Source of the DNA: Devosia sp. YIM 151766
GTDB lineage: Bacteria; Pseudomonadota; Alphaproteobacteria; Rhizobiales; Devosiaceae
NCBI RefSeq assembly: GCF_030285925.1
Contig: NZ_CP127251.1
Location: 186,001 to 250,000, forward strand
Direction of reading: 5' to 3'
Length of the DNA: 64,000 bases
Position numbers and translations under genes: made by a program. The first letter of the stretch is position 1, and each line of letters opens with the position of its first letter. The notes beneath the pieces are model-generated. The model did not search any database, was not told the origin of the DNA, and saw nothing but the letters and a program-made list of their open reading frames with translations. Positions 18,730 to 27,458 of the stretch are shown here, one piece after another.

Positions 18730-19167
18730 GTTGGATTGTCTCCTATGGGGACCGTGGTGGAGCAATTGGCGTCCTCGGGGGACGGCCGGTTCGACGCGAT
18801 CGCGCCTTCCGCGGAAAGAGCCGCGGCTCAGCCCCGGGGGCTCATCTGAGAGAACCCGGATAGGGGAAAAACGGAATCTGGATCGGGGTCACGGCGCCGC
18901 GCCCGCAGGCGGCCGGGTACTTCGCTGCGATCTGCCCGGAGCCGGGCGCATATCGAGGCGCCGAAGACGCGCCGTCAACAATGGTCGTGGTCAGCGAAGT
19001 GCCCTTTCCCGCTCGATGGCGGGCAAATTATCCCCAAAAATGAGGGGCGACAAGCGATTGTTGCACATCTTCCGGCAAGACTTGACCCTATTGCCGCAGC
19101 GGCGCACAAACGAGGCGAGCCCTGGGCCGCCAAAGGTGGGCCGGGGCGGTTTTCGGAGCGAAATGTC
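18730..19167. other. 438-bp divergent intergenic region potF / psuG
   Basis: No gene was recognised. It must contain the promoters of the leftward pot operon and the rightward psuGK operon. A short CCCC-N8-GGGG inverted repeat lies at about 19032-19047; no operator could be named. Confidence 0.5.
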
Positions 19168-20091
19168 ATGAGTGCACAAGCCTATCTGTCCGTCTCCCCG
19201 GAGGTTGCCGCCGCACTGGCCGATGGCCGGCCGGTAGTGGCGCTGGAATCGACCATCATCACCCATGGCATGCCCTATCCGCAAAATCTCAGCATGGCGC
19301 GGGCGGTCGAGGAAGTGGTGCGGGCCAATGGCGCTGTGCCGGCGACCATCGCCATCATGGACGGCCAGCTCAAGGTCGGCGTCTCCGGGGATGACCTGGA
19401 AATGCTGGCCCGTGACGGCCACAAGGCGGCCAAGGCCAGCCGGCGCGACATGGCGGCCCTGTTGGCGAGCGGCGTCATGGCCGGGACCACTGTGGCCACC
19501 ACCATGCAGATCGCGGCCCTGGCCGGCATCAGGATTTTCGCCACTGGCGGCATTGGCGGAGTGCATCGCGGCGCCGAATCCAGCTTCGATATCTCCGCCG
19601 ATCTCGAAGAGCTGGGCCGTACGCCGGTCAGCGTGATCTGCGCCGGGGCCAAGTCGATCCTCGATATCGCCAAGACCCTGGAAGTGCTGGAAACCAATGG
19701 GGTGCCGGTGCTCGGTTTCGGCACCGACGAATTTCCCGCCTTCTGGGCGCGGGAAAGCGGCTACAAGCTCGACCAGCGGTTCGACGATGCGGCAAGCATC
19801 GCCCGGGTGCTGGCCATCCAGTCCGATCTGGGCATGGGCGGCGTGCTGATCGCCAATCCCATTCCCGAGGCAGATGCCTGGGAGGCCGCCGCCATCGAAG
19901 GCTTCATCGCCCAGGCGCTGGCCGATGCGGAGGACAGGGGCATTGCCGGCAAGGCGACGACGCCGTTCCTGTTGCAGCGCATCTTCGAACTGACCGGCGG
20001 CAAGTCGCTGGAATCCAATATCGCCCTGGTCAACAACAATGCCCGGGTCGCCGCCGAAATCGCCGTGGCCTTGGCCGGAAGGCGCGCATGA
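19168..20091 (+). CDS. psuG: Pseudouridine-5'-phosphate glycosidase PsuG
   Basis: 307 residues. The reaction is reversible cleavage of pseudouridine 5'-phosphate to uracil and ribose 5-phosphate. Family hallmarks are the N-terminal VVALESTIITHGMPYPQN, the ATTMQIAALAGIRIFATGGIGGVHRG segment (given here as ATTMQIAALAGI and FATGGIGGVHRG), and SVICAGAKSILDIAKTLEVL with the Schiff-base lysine. The stop overlaps the psuK start by four bases, so kinase and glycosidase are made as a unit that salvages RNA-derived pseudouridine. Confidence 0.95.
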   Translation: MSAQAYLSVSPEVAAALADGRPVVALESTIITHGMPYPQNLSMARAVEEVVRANGAVPATIAIMDGQLKVGVSGDDLEMLARDGHKAAKASRRDMAALLASGVMAGTTVATTMQIAALAGIRIFATGGIGGVHRGAESSFDISADLEELGRTPVSVICAGAKSILDIAKTLEVLETNGVPVLGFGTDEFPAFWARESGYKLDQRFDDAASIARVLAIQSDLGMGGVLIANPIPEADAWEAAAIEGFIAQALADAEDRGIAGKATTPFLLQRIFELTGGKSLESNIALVNNNARVAAEIAVALAGRRA

Positions 20092-20972
20092 AATCTCGGG
20101 TTCTGGTCGTCGGGGACGTGATGACCGACATCATCGTGCGGCCCGAAGGCCCGATCGTGGTCGGCTCGGACCGGCGGGCGGAAATCCGCAACCGCCCGGG
20201 CGGCTCCGGGGCCAATCAGGCGGTGTGGCTGGGCGCGACCGGCGCCGACGTGCTGTTCGCGGCCCGGGTCGGGGCCGCCGACAAGGCCATGTATGAGACT
20301 TACTTTCGCGATCGTGGCGTGACGCCGGCGCTGGCCGCCGACCCGGACCTGCCCTCGGGCGTATTGGTGACGCTGCTCGAACCCAATGGCGAGCGCAGCT
20401 TTCTCACCGACCGGGGCGCCAATCTGCGGCTCGCGGCCACCGATCTGCCCGACACCTTGCTCGACGGGGTCGGGATAGTGGTGATTTCGGGCTATAGCTT
20501 CTTCGCCGCCGGCCCGCGTGAGGCGGTGCAATCGCTGCTCCGGGCGGCGCGGCGGCTGGGCATCGCCATCGCCATCGATCCGGCCTCAACCGGTTTTCTC
20601 GACGAGGTGGGGCCGCAGATCTTCCGCGAATGGGTGGGGAAGGCCGACTGGATCTTCGCCAATGAGAGCGAGGCCGAAATGCTGAGCGGCCTGGCCGATT
20701 TCGAGGCGCAGATGCGCGCGCTGGGCACGCAATTCCGGCACGTGGTGATCAAGCGCGGCCAGTTCGGTGCCGCGCTAGGCGGCCAGGGCGGCATTGCCTA
20801 TAGTCACCCGGCTCCCTTGGTCAAGGTGGTGGACACGACCGGGGCGGGCGACGCCTTCGCCGCCCATTTCATCGCCGCGCTGCTCCGGGGCGAAAGCCCG
20901 GAAGCCTGCCTGCAACGCGGCGTTGAGGGCGGGGTCAAGGCGGTGCAATCGGTGGGCGGCCAGCCGCAATAG
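20088..20972 (+). CDS. psuK: PfkB-family kinase, probable pseudouridine kinase PsuK
   Basis: 294 residues. The two ribokinase signatures are present: RPGGSGANQAVWLGATGADV near the N-terminus and the anion-hole motif DTTGAGDAFAAHF near residue 250. Sequence alone only says PfkB sugar or nucleoside kinase; the four-base overlap with psuG makes pseudouridine the likely substrate, giving pseudouridine 5'-phosphate for PsuG. No dedicated transporter is adjacent. Confidence 0.88.
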   Translation: MKSRVLVVGDVMTDIIVRPEGPIVVGSDRRAEIRNRPGGSGANQAVWLGATGADVLFAARVGAADKAMYETYFRDRGVTPALAADPDLPSGVLVTLLEPNGERSFLTDRGANLRLAATDLPDTLLDGVGIVVISGYSFFAAGPREAVQSLLRAARRLGIAIAIDPASTGFLDEVGPQIFREWVGKADWIFANESEAEMLSGLADFEAQMRALGTQFRHVVIKRGQFGAALGGQGGIAYSHPAPLVKVVDTTGAGDAFAAHFIAALLRGESPEACLQRGVEGGVKAVQSVGGQPQ

Positions 20973-21063
20973 GCCGGATCGCCCGGCTAGGGTGTTTCAG
21001 CTTTTCATGGACGCGGTGACGTTCGCGCCCTCTCCCTCGCAGGACTATCGCCTATGGCTTTCC

Positions 21064-21106
21064 CGGATCGTCACCCTCGCGCTTGACGCGAGGGCTCTTG
21101 CGGCAG
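21064..21106 (+). repeat. 43-bp hairpin repeat, copy 1
   Basis: Begins CGGATCGTCACCCTCG and ends CTCTTGCGGCAG, with CCCTCGCG-N5-CGCGAGGG inside. A near-identical inverted copy is at 60357-60399. Confidence 0.65.
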
Positions 21107-21128
21107 GTCCGTCAAAGCCGGAAACGCT

Positions 21129-21935
21129 CTAGTGGTCCTCTTTCGCGTCGGCGACGCCGAGGCGCCAATAGCCGGCGGCCTTGACATATTCGACATTGAA
21201 ACCGCGCTGGCCGGTGAGGTGGGCGCGCACCGATTTGGCCATGCTGACCTCCCCGGCAATATAGGCATAGGCGACACCAGCGGGAAACTCGGCCCGGGCC
21301 ACGGCATCGAGGATGAGGCTGGTGGTGCCGGCGGGCGCGCCATTGCGATGGACATAGGTGAGAATGAGGTCGGCGGGGGTCTTGAAACTTTGTTCCTCGG
21401 CAGCGTTCTCGACCTCGATCACCGCGAGCACCTTGGCGCCTGGCGGCAATTCCTCGATGCGCCGGCCAATGGCCGGGAGGGCGGTTTCATCGCCGGCAAG
21501 CAGATACCAGTCATAGGCCATGGGTACGACGACGGAACCGCGCGGACCGCCGATCGCCAGGGATGAGCCGATAGTGGCCTGCGCCGCCCAGCCGGCGGCC
21601 GGGCCGTCGCCATGCAGCACGAAGTCGAGCTCGATCCAGCCGGCGGCATTGTCCCAATAGCGCGGCGTATAATCGCGCATTTCCGGGCGCGTGCCCGGCG
21701 GGAACTCGGCGCCTTTCGGGCCGATGACCGGCAGCAGCGGCGTGGTGCCGGCGGGAAAGAAGAATGCCTTGATGTGATCGGCATGGCTGGGGGAGACGAA
21801 ACCATCCAGATCGCCCTCTAGCCGGAAGCGGCGCATGAGCGGGGTGATATCGGTGATGGCGGTGACGGTCAGCAGCCGCATGCGGGTGTCATGACGGATG
21901 CGCTGCGGGGCGCGGGGATCGACGGTTTCAGACAT
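21129..21935 (-). CDS. Siderophore-interacting protein (ViuB/YqjH-type ferric reductase)
   Basis: 268 residues from the ATG of MSETVDP at 21935. The N-terminal FAD-binding domain contains RDYTPRYWD, the RxYT flavin motif, after a HIKAFFFP segment; the C-terminal domain ends with VAYAYIAGEVSMAKSVRAHL and the WRLG pattern of SIP proteins. These enzymes reduce ferric siderophores in the cytosol to release iron. An iron-responsive TGA-N9-TCA box lies directly upstream, supporting control by iron. No siderophore receptor is adjacent. Confidence 0.9.
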   Translation of the reverse strand: MSETVDPRAPQRIRHDTRMRLLTVTAITDITPLMRRFRLEGDLDGFVSPSHADHIKAFFFPAGTTPLLPVIGPKGAEFPPGTRPEMRDYTPRYWDNAAGWIELDFVLHGDGPAAGWAAQATIGSSLAIGGPRGSVVVPMAYDWYLLAGDETALPAIGRRIEELPPGAKVLAVIEVENAAEEQSFKTPADLILTYVHRNGAPAGTTSLILDAVARAEFPAGVAYAYIAGEVSMAKSVRAHLTGQRGFNVEYVKAAGYWRLGVADAKEDH

Positions 21936-21946
21936 GCAATAAATCC

Positions 21947-21961
21947 TGAATGATTTAGTCA
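21947..21961 (-). promoter_or_regulatory. RirA-type iron-responsive operator (TGA-N9-TCA)
   Basis: The 15 bases TGAATGATTTAGTCA fit TGA-N9-TCA on both strands, the IRO motif bound by RirA in rhizobia. It starts 11 bp upstream of the siderophore-interacting protein start, so binding would block its expression when iron is plentiful. Assignment rests on motif and context. Confidence 0.6.
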
Positions 21962-22072
21962 GCAAATAAGCCATGGGCCGGCGGAAGGCAAGGCGGGACC
22001 GGCGCCGGCCATGACGAACTGGACGGTTTTTCATTCATCCGGGATCGCTCCCGAAGCCCATCTGAACTGTTC

Positions 22073-23386
22073 TTAATAGCCCAGCATGCGGTCCTGCGCC
22101 TGGCGCAGGGCATAGAGGCGGGTGCCGGTATCGGGCTGGGCATTGGCCGAAGTGAGCAATTCGCCCATTTTGATCGGCGCGGTGACCTTGCCGCCTTCGA
22201 GCAGGCCGACGGGAACGGCGCCCTGGGCGCGCGCGTCTTTCACCGTCATGGCGAAGGAGCGGTAGCAAGTCTCGCCGATGGCATCGAGGTTGTCGCCGGG
22301 CCGCAGATCGCGCTTGGCCACGGCGCAGACTTCGGCCACCGGGCGGGGCAGCGGCACCATGTCGGGCTTGCCATGGATCATGATGCGGGCGCAGGTGAGC
22401 GGCACTTCCAGGCTGGTCAGGTGATAGGGCCGGAAGAAGGCGTAATAGGGCCCCCGGCCGATATGCAGATCGTCCATGCGCTCGATGATGCGGGGATGCT
22501 CGGCCTTGACGATGACGAAGACGCCGGGGGCCACGCCCTTGCCGATGGTGAAATCGACGACGCCGGAGGAATTGAGGATGCCGCCATCTTCCTTGGGGAT
22601 GAGCACCTTGGCCATGTCCTCGCGATTGGTGGCCGGGCCATGCATGCCGGGAATGTCGGGCAGCAGCCCGGTGGCATTGGCGATGGCGGTCATTTCCACG
22701 GCGGTCTTGCTGCCATCGACGAACTCGACCAGCATGCGCGGGTTCATGTTGCGGCGGGCCGCCTCTTCCCGATAATCGTCGGGGACGGCGTCGTGCTTGA
22801 GCGGATTGTTCTTGCCCTTGCCGGCGGCGACGATATCGAGGCCGAGCGCCGAAACGAATTCGATCAATTCCATGCAGGACGAGGGCTCGTCCCCGGCGCC
22901 GACCGAATAGACGACGCCGAGCTTGTCGGCCTGGGCCTTCAAATAGGGGCCGATGGTGACGTCGGCCTCGACATTCATCATCACCAGATGCTTGCCGTGC
23001 TCCATGGCCAGCAGATCGTAATCGGCGGCGACGCCGGGCTTGCCGGTGGCGTCGATGACCACGTCGATATTGGGCGTGGTGACCAGGGTTTCGGCGCTGG
23101 TGATGGCGATCTTGCCCTGTTCGATGGCGGCAATGGCCTGGGCCGGGCTATCGGCAATCCGGCCCATGGAATCCTCGCCATAGGCGATCTTGATGGCATC
23201 GAAGGCGGTATGGGGGCGGCGCGTGGCGATGGCGGCCATGTCGAGCCCGGGCATCAGGCTCATCTGGGTGACCAGGTCGGTGCCCATTTCCCCCGAGCCG
23301 ATGACGCCGACACGGATGGTCTTGCCCGAAGCAGCGCGGGCGGCGAGATCACGGGCGAGCCCGGTCAGGGCGATTTTGGGGGGCAT
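22073..23386 (-). CDS. Homoserine-dehydrogenase-like NAD(P) oxidoreductase with SAF domain (COG4091 type)
   Basis: 437 residues from ATG 23386 (a TTG four codons earlier is possible). The Rossmann motif is RVGVIGSGEMG near residue 28; the middle domain carries DVVIDATGKPG and VGAGDEPSSCMELIEFV; the C-terminal 90 residues (AVAKRDLRPGDNLDAIGE onward) match the SAF domain found in sugar-acid dehydratases and sialate synthase. The COG4091 group is annotated as predicted homoserine dehydrogenase but is thought to act in sugar-acid catabolism. The substrate is unknown. Confidence 0.8.
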   Translation of the reverse strand: MPPKIALTGLARDLAARAASGKTIRVGVIGSGEMGTDLVTQMSLMPGLDMAAIATRRPHTAFDAIKIAYGEDSMGRIADSPAQAIAAIEQGKIAITSAETLVTTPNIDVVIDATGKPGVAADYDLLAMEHGKHLVMMNVEADVTIGPYLKAQADKLGVVYSVGAGDEPSSCMELIEFVSALGLDIVAAGKGKNNPLKHDAVPDDYREEAARRNMNPRMLVEFVDGSKTAVEMTAIANATGLLPDIPGMHGPATNREDMAKVLIPKEDGGILNSSGVVDFTIGKGVAPGVFVIVKAEHPRIIERMDDLHIGRGPYYAFFRPYHLTSLEVPLTCARIMIHGKPDMVPLPRPVAEVCAVAKRDLRPGDNLDAIGETCYRSFAMTVKDARAQGAVPVGLLEGGKVTAPIKMGELLTSANAQPDTGTRLYALRQAQDRMLGY

Positions 23387-23743
23387 GGCATGTTCCAATC
23401 AGCTAGTCTTGCCTGCGATACCCCCCTCCCAACCTCCCCGGCAAGAGGGGAGGCGCGGGATCGGGGCCGTTTCGGTCCGACTGGGACGTTTGGTCCCTGG
23501 CGGGTTCGGGTCTGCGGCGGCCCAGCCTTTCGAGCATGGCTCTCAAGGCCTATTCGCCTCCGATCACGCCATTGGCGGGGCCGGCTCCGTCGTCCAGCCA
23601 CTCGACCATAGGTCTCGTGGCCTCTGCCCCGCTGATCGCCCCACTGGCGCGCTCAGCCCTGCGGGGCGGCTCATAGTTAGCACTTCTTAAACCGTTGCGC
23701 TGGAATATGCCCGCTGGAGAAGACCCCGGGGGGCACGCCAGGG
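23387..23743. other. 357-bp divergent intergenic region before the chemotaxis cluster
   Basis: No gene was recognised. It includes a CCTCCCC/GGGGAGG hairpin repeat near 23430-23455 and an AT-richer stretch near 23680-23705 that is the best place for the che promoter. Confidence 0.5.
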
Positions 23744-24034
23744 ATGGCCAAGCAGACCAGAACAGCTTTCGAGCTGCCAGCGATCATCGACCTCGACGCC
23801 GTAGACGCCATCCGCGACCAGCTCGCCGCCGCCCTCGAAGAAGGGCCGATCATCGTCGAGGCGGGAGGCGTCGAACGGGTGTCGACCAATGGCCTACTGC
23901 TGCTGGTCAGCGCCGCCGAGACGGCAAGGAGGCACCATTTTGACTTTGCCATTGCAACGCCGAGCGCGGCGATGATTGCCGCGATCGAGCGGCTGGGCTT
24001 GGGAGCCCAGTTTTCGGGGATGATGAAACAATGA
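23744..24034 (+). CDS. cheS: STAS-domain protein, probable CheS
   Basis: 96 residues forming a single STAS domain, with VERVSTNGLLLL near 43-54 where anti-sigma-antagonist relatives carry the phosphorylatable serine. It lies immediately before cheY and cheA, overlapping cheY by four bases, exactly where Sinorhizobium meliloti has cheS (97 residues). There CheS binds CheA and speeds dephosphorylation of the phosphate-sink CheY1. Orthology is inferred from size and position. Confidence 0.72.
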   Translation: MAKQTRTAFELPAIIDLDAVDAIRDQLAAALEEGPIIVEAGGVERVSTNGLLLLVSAAETARRHHFDFAIATPSAAMIAAIERLGLGAQFSGMMKQ

Positions 24035-24396
24035 CGCTGCGTGTACTCACGGTCGACGATTCGCGAACCATCCTGGCCATGCTGCACCATACCCTGTCCA
24101 ATGCGGGGTTCGAAGTGCTGCAGGCCGAAGACGGCAAGCAGGGTCTGGACATGCTCAAGGCCCAGCCGGTGGATGTGGTGATCACCGATATCAACATGCC
24201 GGTGATGGACGGGATCGAGTTCATCAAGAATGTGCGCGCCACCGGCCAGCACAATTCCCTGCCCATCCTCATTTTGACGACCGAAACCAGTCAGGACAAG
24301 CGTGACCAGGGCAAGGCGGCGGGCGGGACGGGCTGGATCGTCAAGCCGTTCGACCCCGAAAAGCTGATCTCGGTGATCCACCGCGTCGTGCATTGA
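24031..24396 (+). CDS. cheY: Chemotaxis response regulator CheY (CheY1 position)
   Basis: 121 residues, a single receiver domain: acidic pair Asp9-Asp10, phospho-acceptor Asp53 in VVITDINMPVMDG, the Thr/Ser of LILTTE and the conserved Lys in WIVKPFDP. The ATGA overlap with cheS couples the two. By rhizobial analogy this upstream CheY is the phosphate sink and the second, at 30869, drives the motor; the sequence alone does not prove it. Confidence 0.9.
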   Translation: MTLRVLTVDDSRTILAMLHHTLSNAGFEVLQAEDGKQGLDMLKAQPVDVVITDINMPVMDGIEFIKNVRATGQHNSLPILILTTETSQDKRDQGKAAGGTGWIVKPFDPEKLISVIHRVVH

Positions 24397-24432
24397 CCAG
24401 AACCGGGCCCAGAAGGGTTGGATGAGCCGTAA

Positions 24433-26748
24433 ATGAGCGATCTCGACGATTTCAAGGCGACCTATTTCGATGAATGTTCGGAGCTGTTGACCGAGCTCGA
24501 AGAGCAGTTCGCGGCCATCGAGGCCGGCGAGCGCGACAGCGACCGGCTCAATGCGGTGTTCCGCGCCATTCACTCGATCAAGGGCGGGGCCGGCGCTTTC
24601 GGGTTCTCGGCGCTGGTGGGCTTCGCCCATGCCTATGAAACGCTGCTCGACTACGTGCGCGATGGACGGGTGGAACTCACCGACGAGGTGGTGAGCCTGT
24701 GCATCCGCGCCAATGACATCGTCGCCGACCATGTCAACGCCGCCCAGTCGGGCGAGGCGCTGGCCTCCGATTACGGCATCGAGGAAAAGACGCGCTTCGA
24801 CGCGCTGGCGCGCGGCGAAATCGAAGACGAGCTCGGCGGCGGTATCGTCGAGGAATTCGATATCGACTTCACCCCGGTCATGGTCGATCTCGACGGCGCG
24901 GCTTCCGGCGAGGCGCTGGTGGACGACGTGTTCGAGGCGGCGCCGATGGCGCCGGCGGAGGGGCAGTGGGAAATCCGCTTCACCCCGCACCGGGCGCTCT
25001 ATGCCCGCGCCAACGATCCGCTCTTGCTGTTCCGCGAACTGGCGGCCCTGGGCGAAATGCGGGTCGTGCCCCGGCTCGGCCAGGTGCCGCCGCTGGCCGA
25101 TTTCGATCCCTTCGCCGTCTATTGCTCCTGGGAAATCACCCTTTCGGCGCCGGAACTGAGCGAGGCGGCGATCAGGGAAGTGTTCGAATTCGTCGATGGC
25201 GATTGCGACATCCTCATCGCCCAGGCCGGATCCACGCCGCTGGCGGCGTTCGACAAGCCGGAAATGGCCGCCGAAGCCGATCCGCCCGAAACGGATGAGC
25301 CGGACCTGTCGAGCCTCTTGGCGCTGACCGAGGACGAAATGGCCGAGACGGCCGGGCCGCTGGCATCGGTCGAGAGCTTCGCGCCCGAGCCGCCCGCCGC
25401 CCCGGTCGGGGAGCAGGACAGTTTCGAGGAGCCGCCGGGCCTGTCCTTTGCGGCGCTGGCCGAGGAGATCAGGCCCAGCGCGCCGCCACCGCCCGCCAAA
25501 CCGAGCGTGCCGCCGGCGGCACGGGGATTGCCGGCCGCCACCGAGGCCGAGGACGGGCATCGCAGCGTCGGGGTGCAATCGATCCGCGTCGATCTCGATA
25601 AGGTGGATCGCGTGGTCAATATGGTCGGGGAACTGGTCATCACCCAGTCCATGCTGACCCAGCAGATGGATGAGACCTTGCGCGCCCGCTATACCGAGCT
25701 GGTGCGCGGGCTGGAAGTGCTGGCCCAGACGACGCGGGGCTTGCAGGATTCGGTGATGGCGATCCGCGCCCAGCCGGTGAAATCGGTGTTCAGCCGCATG
25801 CCGCGCCTGGTGCGCGAGCTGGCAGCCAAGACCGGCAAGAAGATCAAGCTCGAAACCATCGGCGAGAATACCGAAATCGACAAGACGGTGATCGAGCAAT
25901 TGTCCGATCCGCTGACCCATATGATCCGCAATTCGGCGGATCACGGCATCGAGGGGCCGCAATCGCGCCGCGGCGCCGGCAAGCCGGAAACCGGCACGAT
26001 CCGGCTCAGCGCCGAACAGGCCGGCGGCAATATCCTGATAATCGTCGAGGACGATGGCGGCGGCATCGACCGCGAGCGCGTGCTGAAACTGGCGCGCGAC
26101 AAGGGCATCGTCGCCCCCGACATCACCCCGACCGACGAGCAGATCGACCAGTTGATCTTCGCCCCCGGCTTTTCCACCGCCGATGCGGTGAGCGATATTT
26201 CCGGGCGCGGCGTCGGCATGGACGTGGTTCTGTCCAATATCAAGAAGATCGGCGGCTCGGTGCATGTGCGCAGCTGGACCGGCAAGGGCACGCGCATGAC
26301 GCTGCGCCTGCCGCTGACCCTGGCCGTGCTGGACGTCATGCTGGTCAAGGTCGGGGACAGCCCCTATGTGGTGCCGCTCTCCTCGATCGTCGAAACCATG
26401 CAATGCAGCCGGGCCAATTTCGAGCGCGTGCCATCGGGCGGGCGGGTGCTGCAGGTGCGCGGGGAATATGTGCAGGTCATCGATCTGGGCCAGCGCTTCG
26501 AAATGGCGATGGCCAATGCGCCGGGCGATCAATTCGTGGTCTTGTGCGAGACCGAGGGCAGCCAGAAAGTGGCGCTGGTCGTGGACGACATCATCGGCCA
26601 GCAGCAGGTGGTCATCAAGAGCCTCGAAGAGAATTTCGAGCGGGTGGAGGGCATTGCCGGCGGCACCATATTGGGCGACGGCAATGTGGCGCTGATCGTG
26701 GACGTGCAGGGCCTGCGGACCACCCATATCCACCAGAACGCGGCCTAG
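24433..26748 (+). CDS. cheA: Chemotaxis histidine kinase CheA
   Basis: 771 residues. Hpt domain with phospho-His47 (AIHSIKGGAGAFGF); a middle region including a CheY-binding-like domain and a Pro/Glu linker (about 270-370); the dimerisation helices (VDRVVNMVGELVITQSML); the ATPase with N box HMIRNSADHGIE, G1 DDGGGI and G2 GRGVGMDVV; and the CheW-like regulatory domain at the end. It phosphorylates both CheY proteins and CheB in response to receptors. It is transcribed with cheS and cheY upstream and cheW downstream. Confidence 0.96.
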   Translation: MSDLDDFKATYFDECSELLTELEEQFAAIEAGERDSDRLNAVFRAIHSIKGGAGAFGFSALVGFAHAYETLLDYVRDGRVELTDEVVSLCIRANDIVADHVNAAQSGEALASDYGIEEKTRFDALARGEIEDELGGGIVEEFDIDFTPVMVDLDGAASGEALVDDVFEAAPMAPAEGQWEIRFTPHRALYARANDPLLLFRELAALGEMRVVPRLGQVPPLADFDPFAVYCSWEITLSAPELSEAAIREVFEFVDGDCDILIAQAGSTPLAAFDKPEMAAEADPPETDEPDLSSLLALTEDEMAETAGPLASVESFAPEPPAAPVGEQDSFEEPPGLSFAALAEEIRPSAPPPPAKPSVPPAARGLPAATEAEDGHRSVGVQSIRVDLDKVDRVVNMVGELVITQSMLTQQMDETLRARYTELVRGLEVLAQTTRGLQDSVMAIRAQPVKSVFSRMPRLVRELAAKTGKKIKLETIGENTEIDKTVIEQLSDPLTHMIRNSADHGIEGPQSRRGAGKPETGTIRLSAEQAGGNILIIVEDDGGGIDRERVLKLARDKGIVAPDITPTDEQIDQLIFAPGFSTADAVSDISGRGVGMDVVLSNIKKIGGSVHVRSWTGKGTRMTLRLPLTLAVLDVMLVKVGDSPYVVPLSSIVETMQCSRANFERVPSGGRVLQVRGEYVQVIDLGQRFEMAMANAPGDQFVVLCETEGSQKVALVVDDIIGQQQVVIKSLEENFERVEGIAGGTILGDGNVALIVDVQGLRTTHIHQNAA

Positions 26749-26840
26749 AGCCGGTCCCGACCGGGCCGTTAAGGAATTGGCGTCATCTGGCGCGCTAGAA
26801 TGATGTCAAAGCCCAGGAAGGGCGTTTGAAAGGCAGAGAA

Positions 26841-27329
26841 ATGGAAGCGCTTAGCCTTCGCGACGACATGAGCGACAAGACGGCCCTGGCCGCGCAGAAC
26901 AGTCTGCAATTGATCGCCTTTTCCATCGGCGAGCAGACCTATGGCGTGGAAATCACCACGGTGCGCGAAATCCGCGCCTGGAACGGCGCCACTCCCTTGC
27001 CAAATACCCGCGAATTCGTACGCGGCGTCATCAATCTGCGCGGCACCATCGTGCCGATCTTCGACCTGCGCGCCCGTTTCGGCGACGGCCAGACCTCGCC
27101 CACCAAGAACCATGTCGTGGTGGTGATGAGCGTCGGCGACAAATGGGTCGGCATTCTGGTCGATGCGGTCAGCGACATCCTTACCGTCAATCGCGACGAC
27201 ATCCACAATGTGCCCGAGGGCAATGCCATCGACACCGAATTGCTCAATGGCATCGTCACCCACGAAAATCGCATGGTCGGGCTGATCGACCTGCATGCGG
27301 TGGTGACCGGGGCGAAGATGGACGGCTAG
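26841..27329 (+). CDS. cheW: Chemotaxis coupling protein CheW
   Basis: 162 residues from the ATG preceded by AGGCAGAG; a TTG five codons upstream is less likely. The CheW fold is recognised from LIAFSIGEQTYGVEITTVREI, LPNTREFVRGVINLRGTIVPIFDLR (seen as two segments) and WVGILVDAVSDIL. It bridges chemoreceptors and CheA. It ends the first block of codirectional che genes; a leftward gene lies next. Confidence 0.95.
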   Translation: MEALSLRDDMSDKTALAAQNSLQLIAFSIGEQTYGVEITTVREIRAWNGATPLPNTREFVRGVINLRGTIVPIFDLRARFGDGQTSPTKNHVVVVMSVGDKWVGILVDAVSDILTVNRDDIHNVPEGNAIDTELLNGIVTHENRMVGLIDLHAVVTGAKMDG

Positions 27330-27458
27330 GCTCGGGCCGGCCTATTGCATGAAGGAAGGGCGCCGCGGCGGCCTTTTGTTTGTGCGTTACCGGACTTGAG
27401 CATGGTCGCGCCCAGAGCGGCGCAGCGCCTGGGACACCCGTAATACGGAAATGGGCCG

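Noticed and set aside
23677..26733. A 1018-codon open frame on the minus strand across cheS-cheY-cheA
   Set aside because: It is antisense to three well-supported genes; long antisense frames are expected in GC-rich DNA, and its translation is low-complexity and unlike any family.
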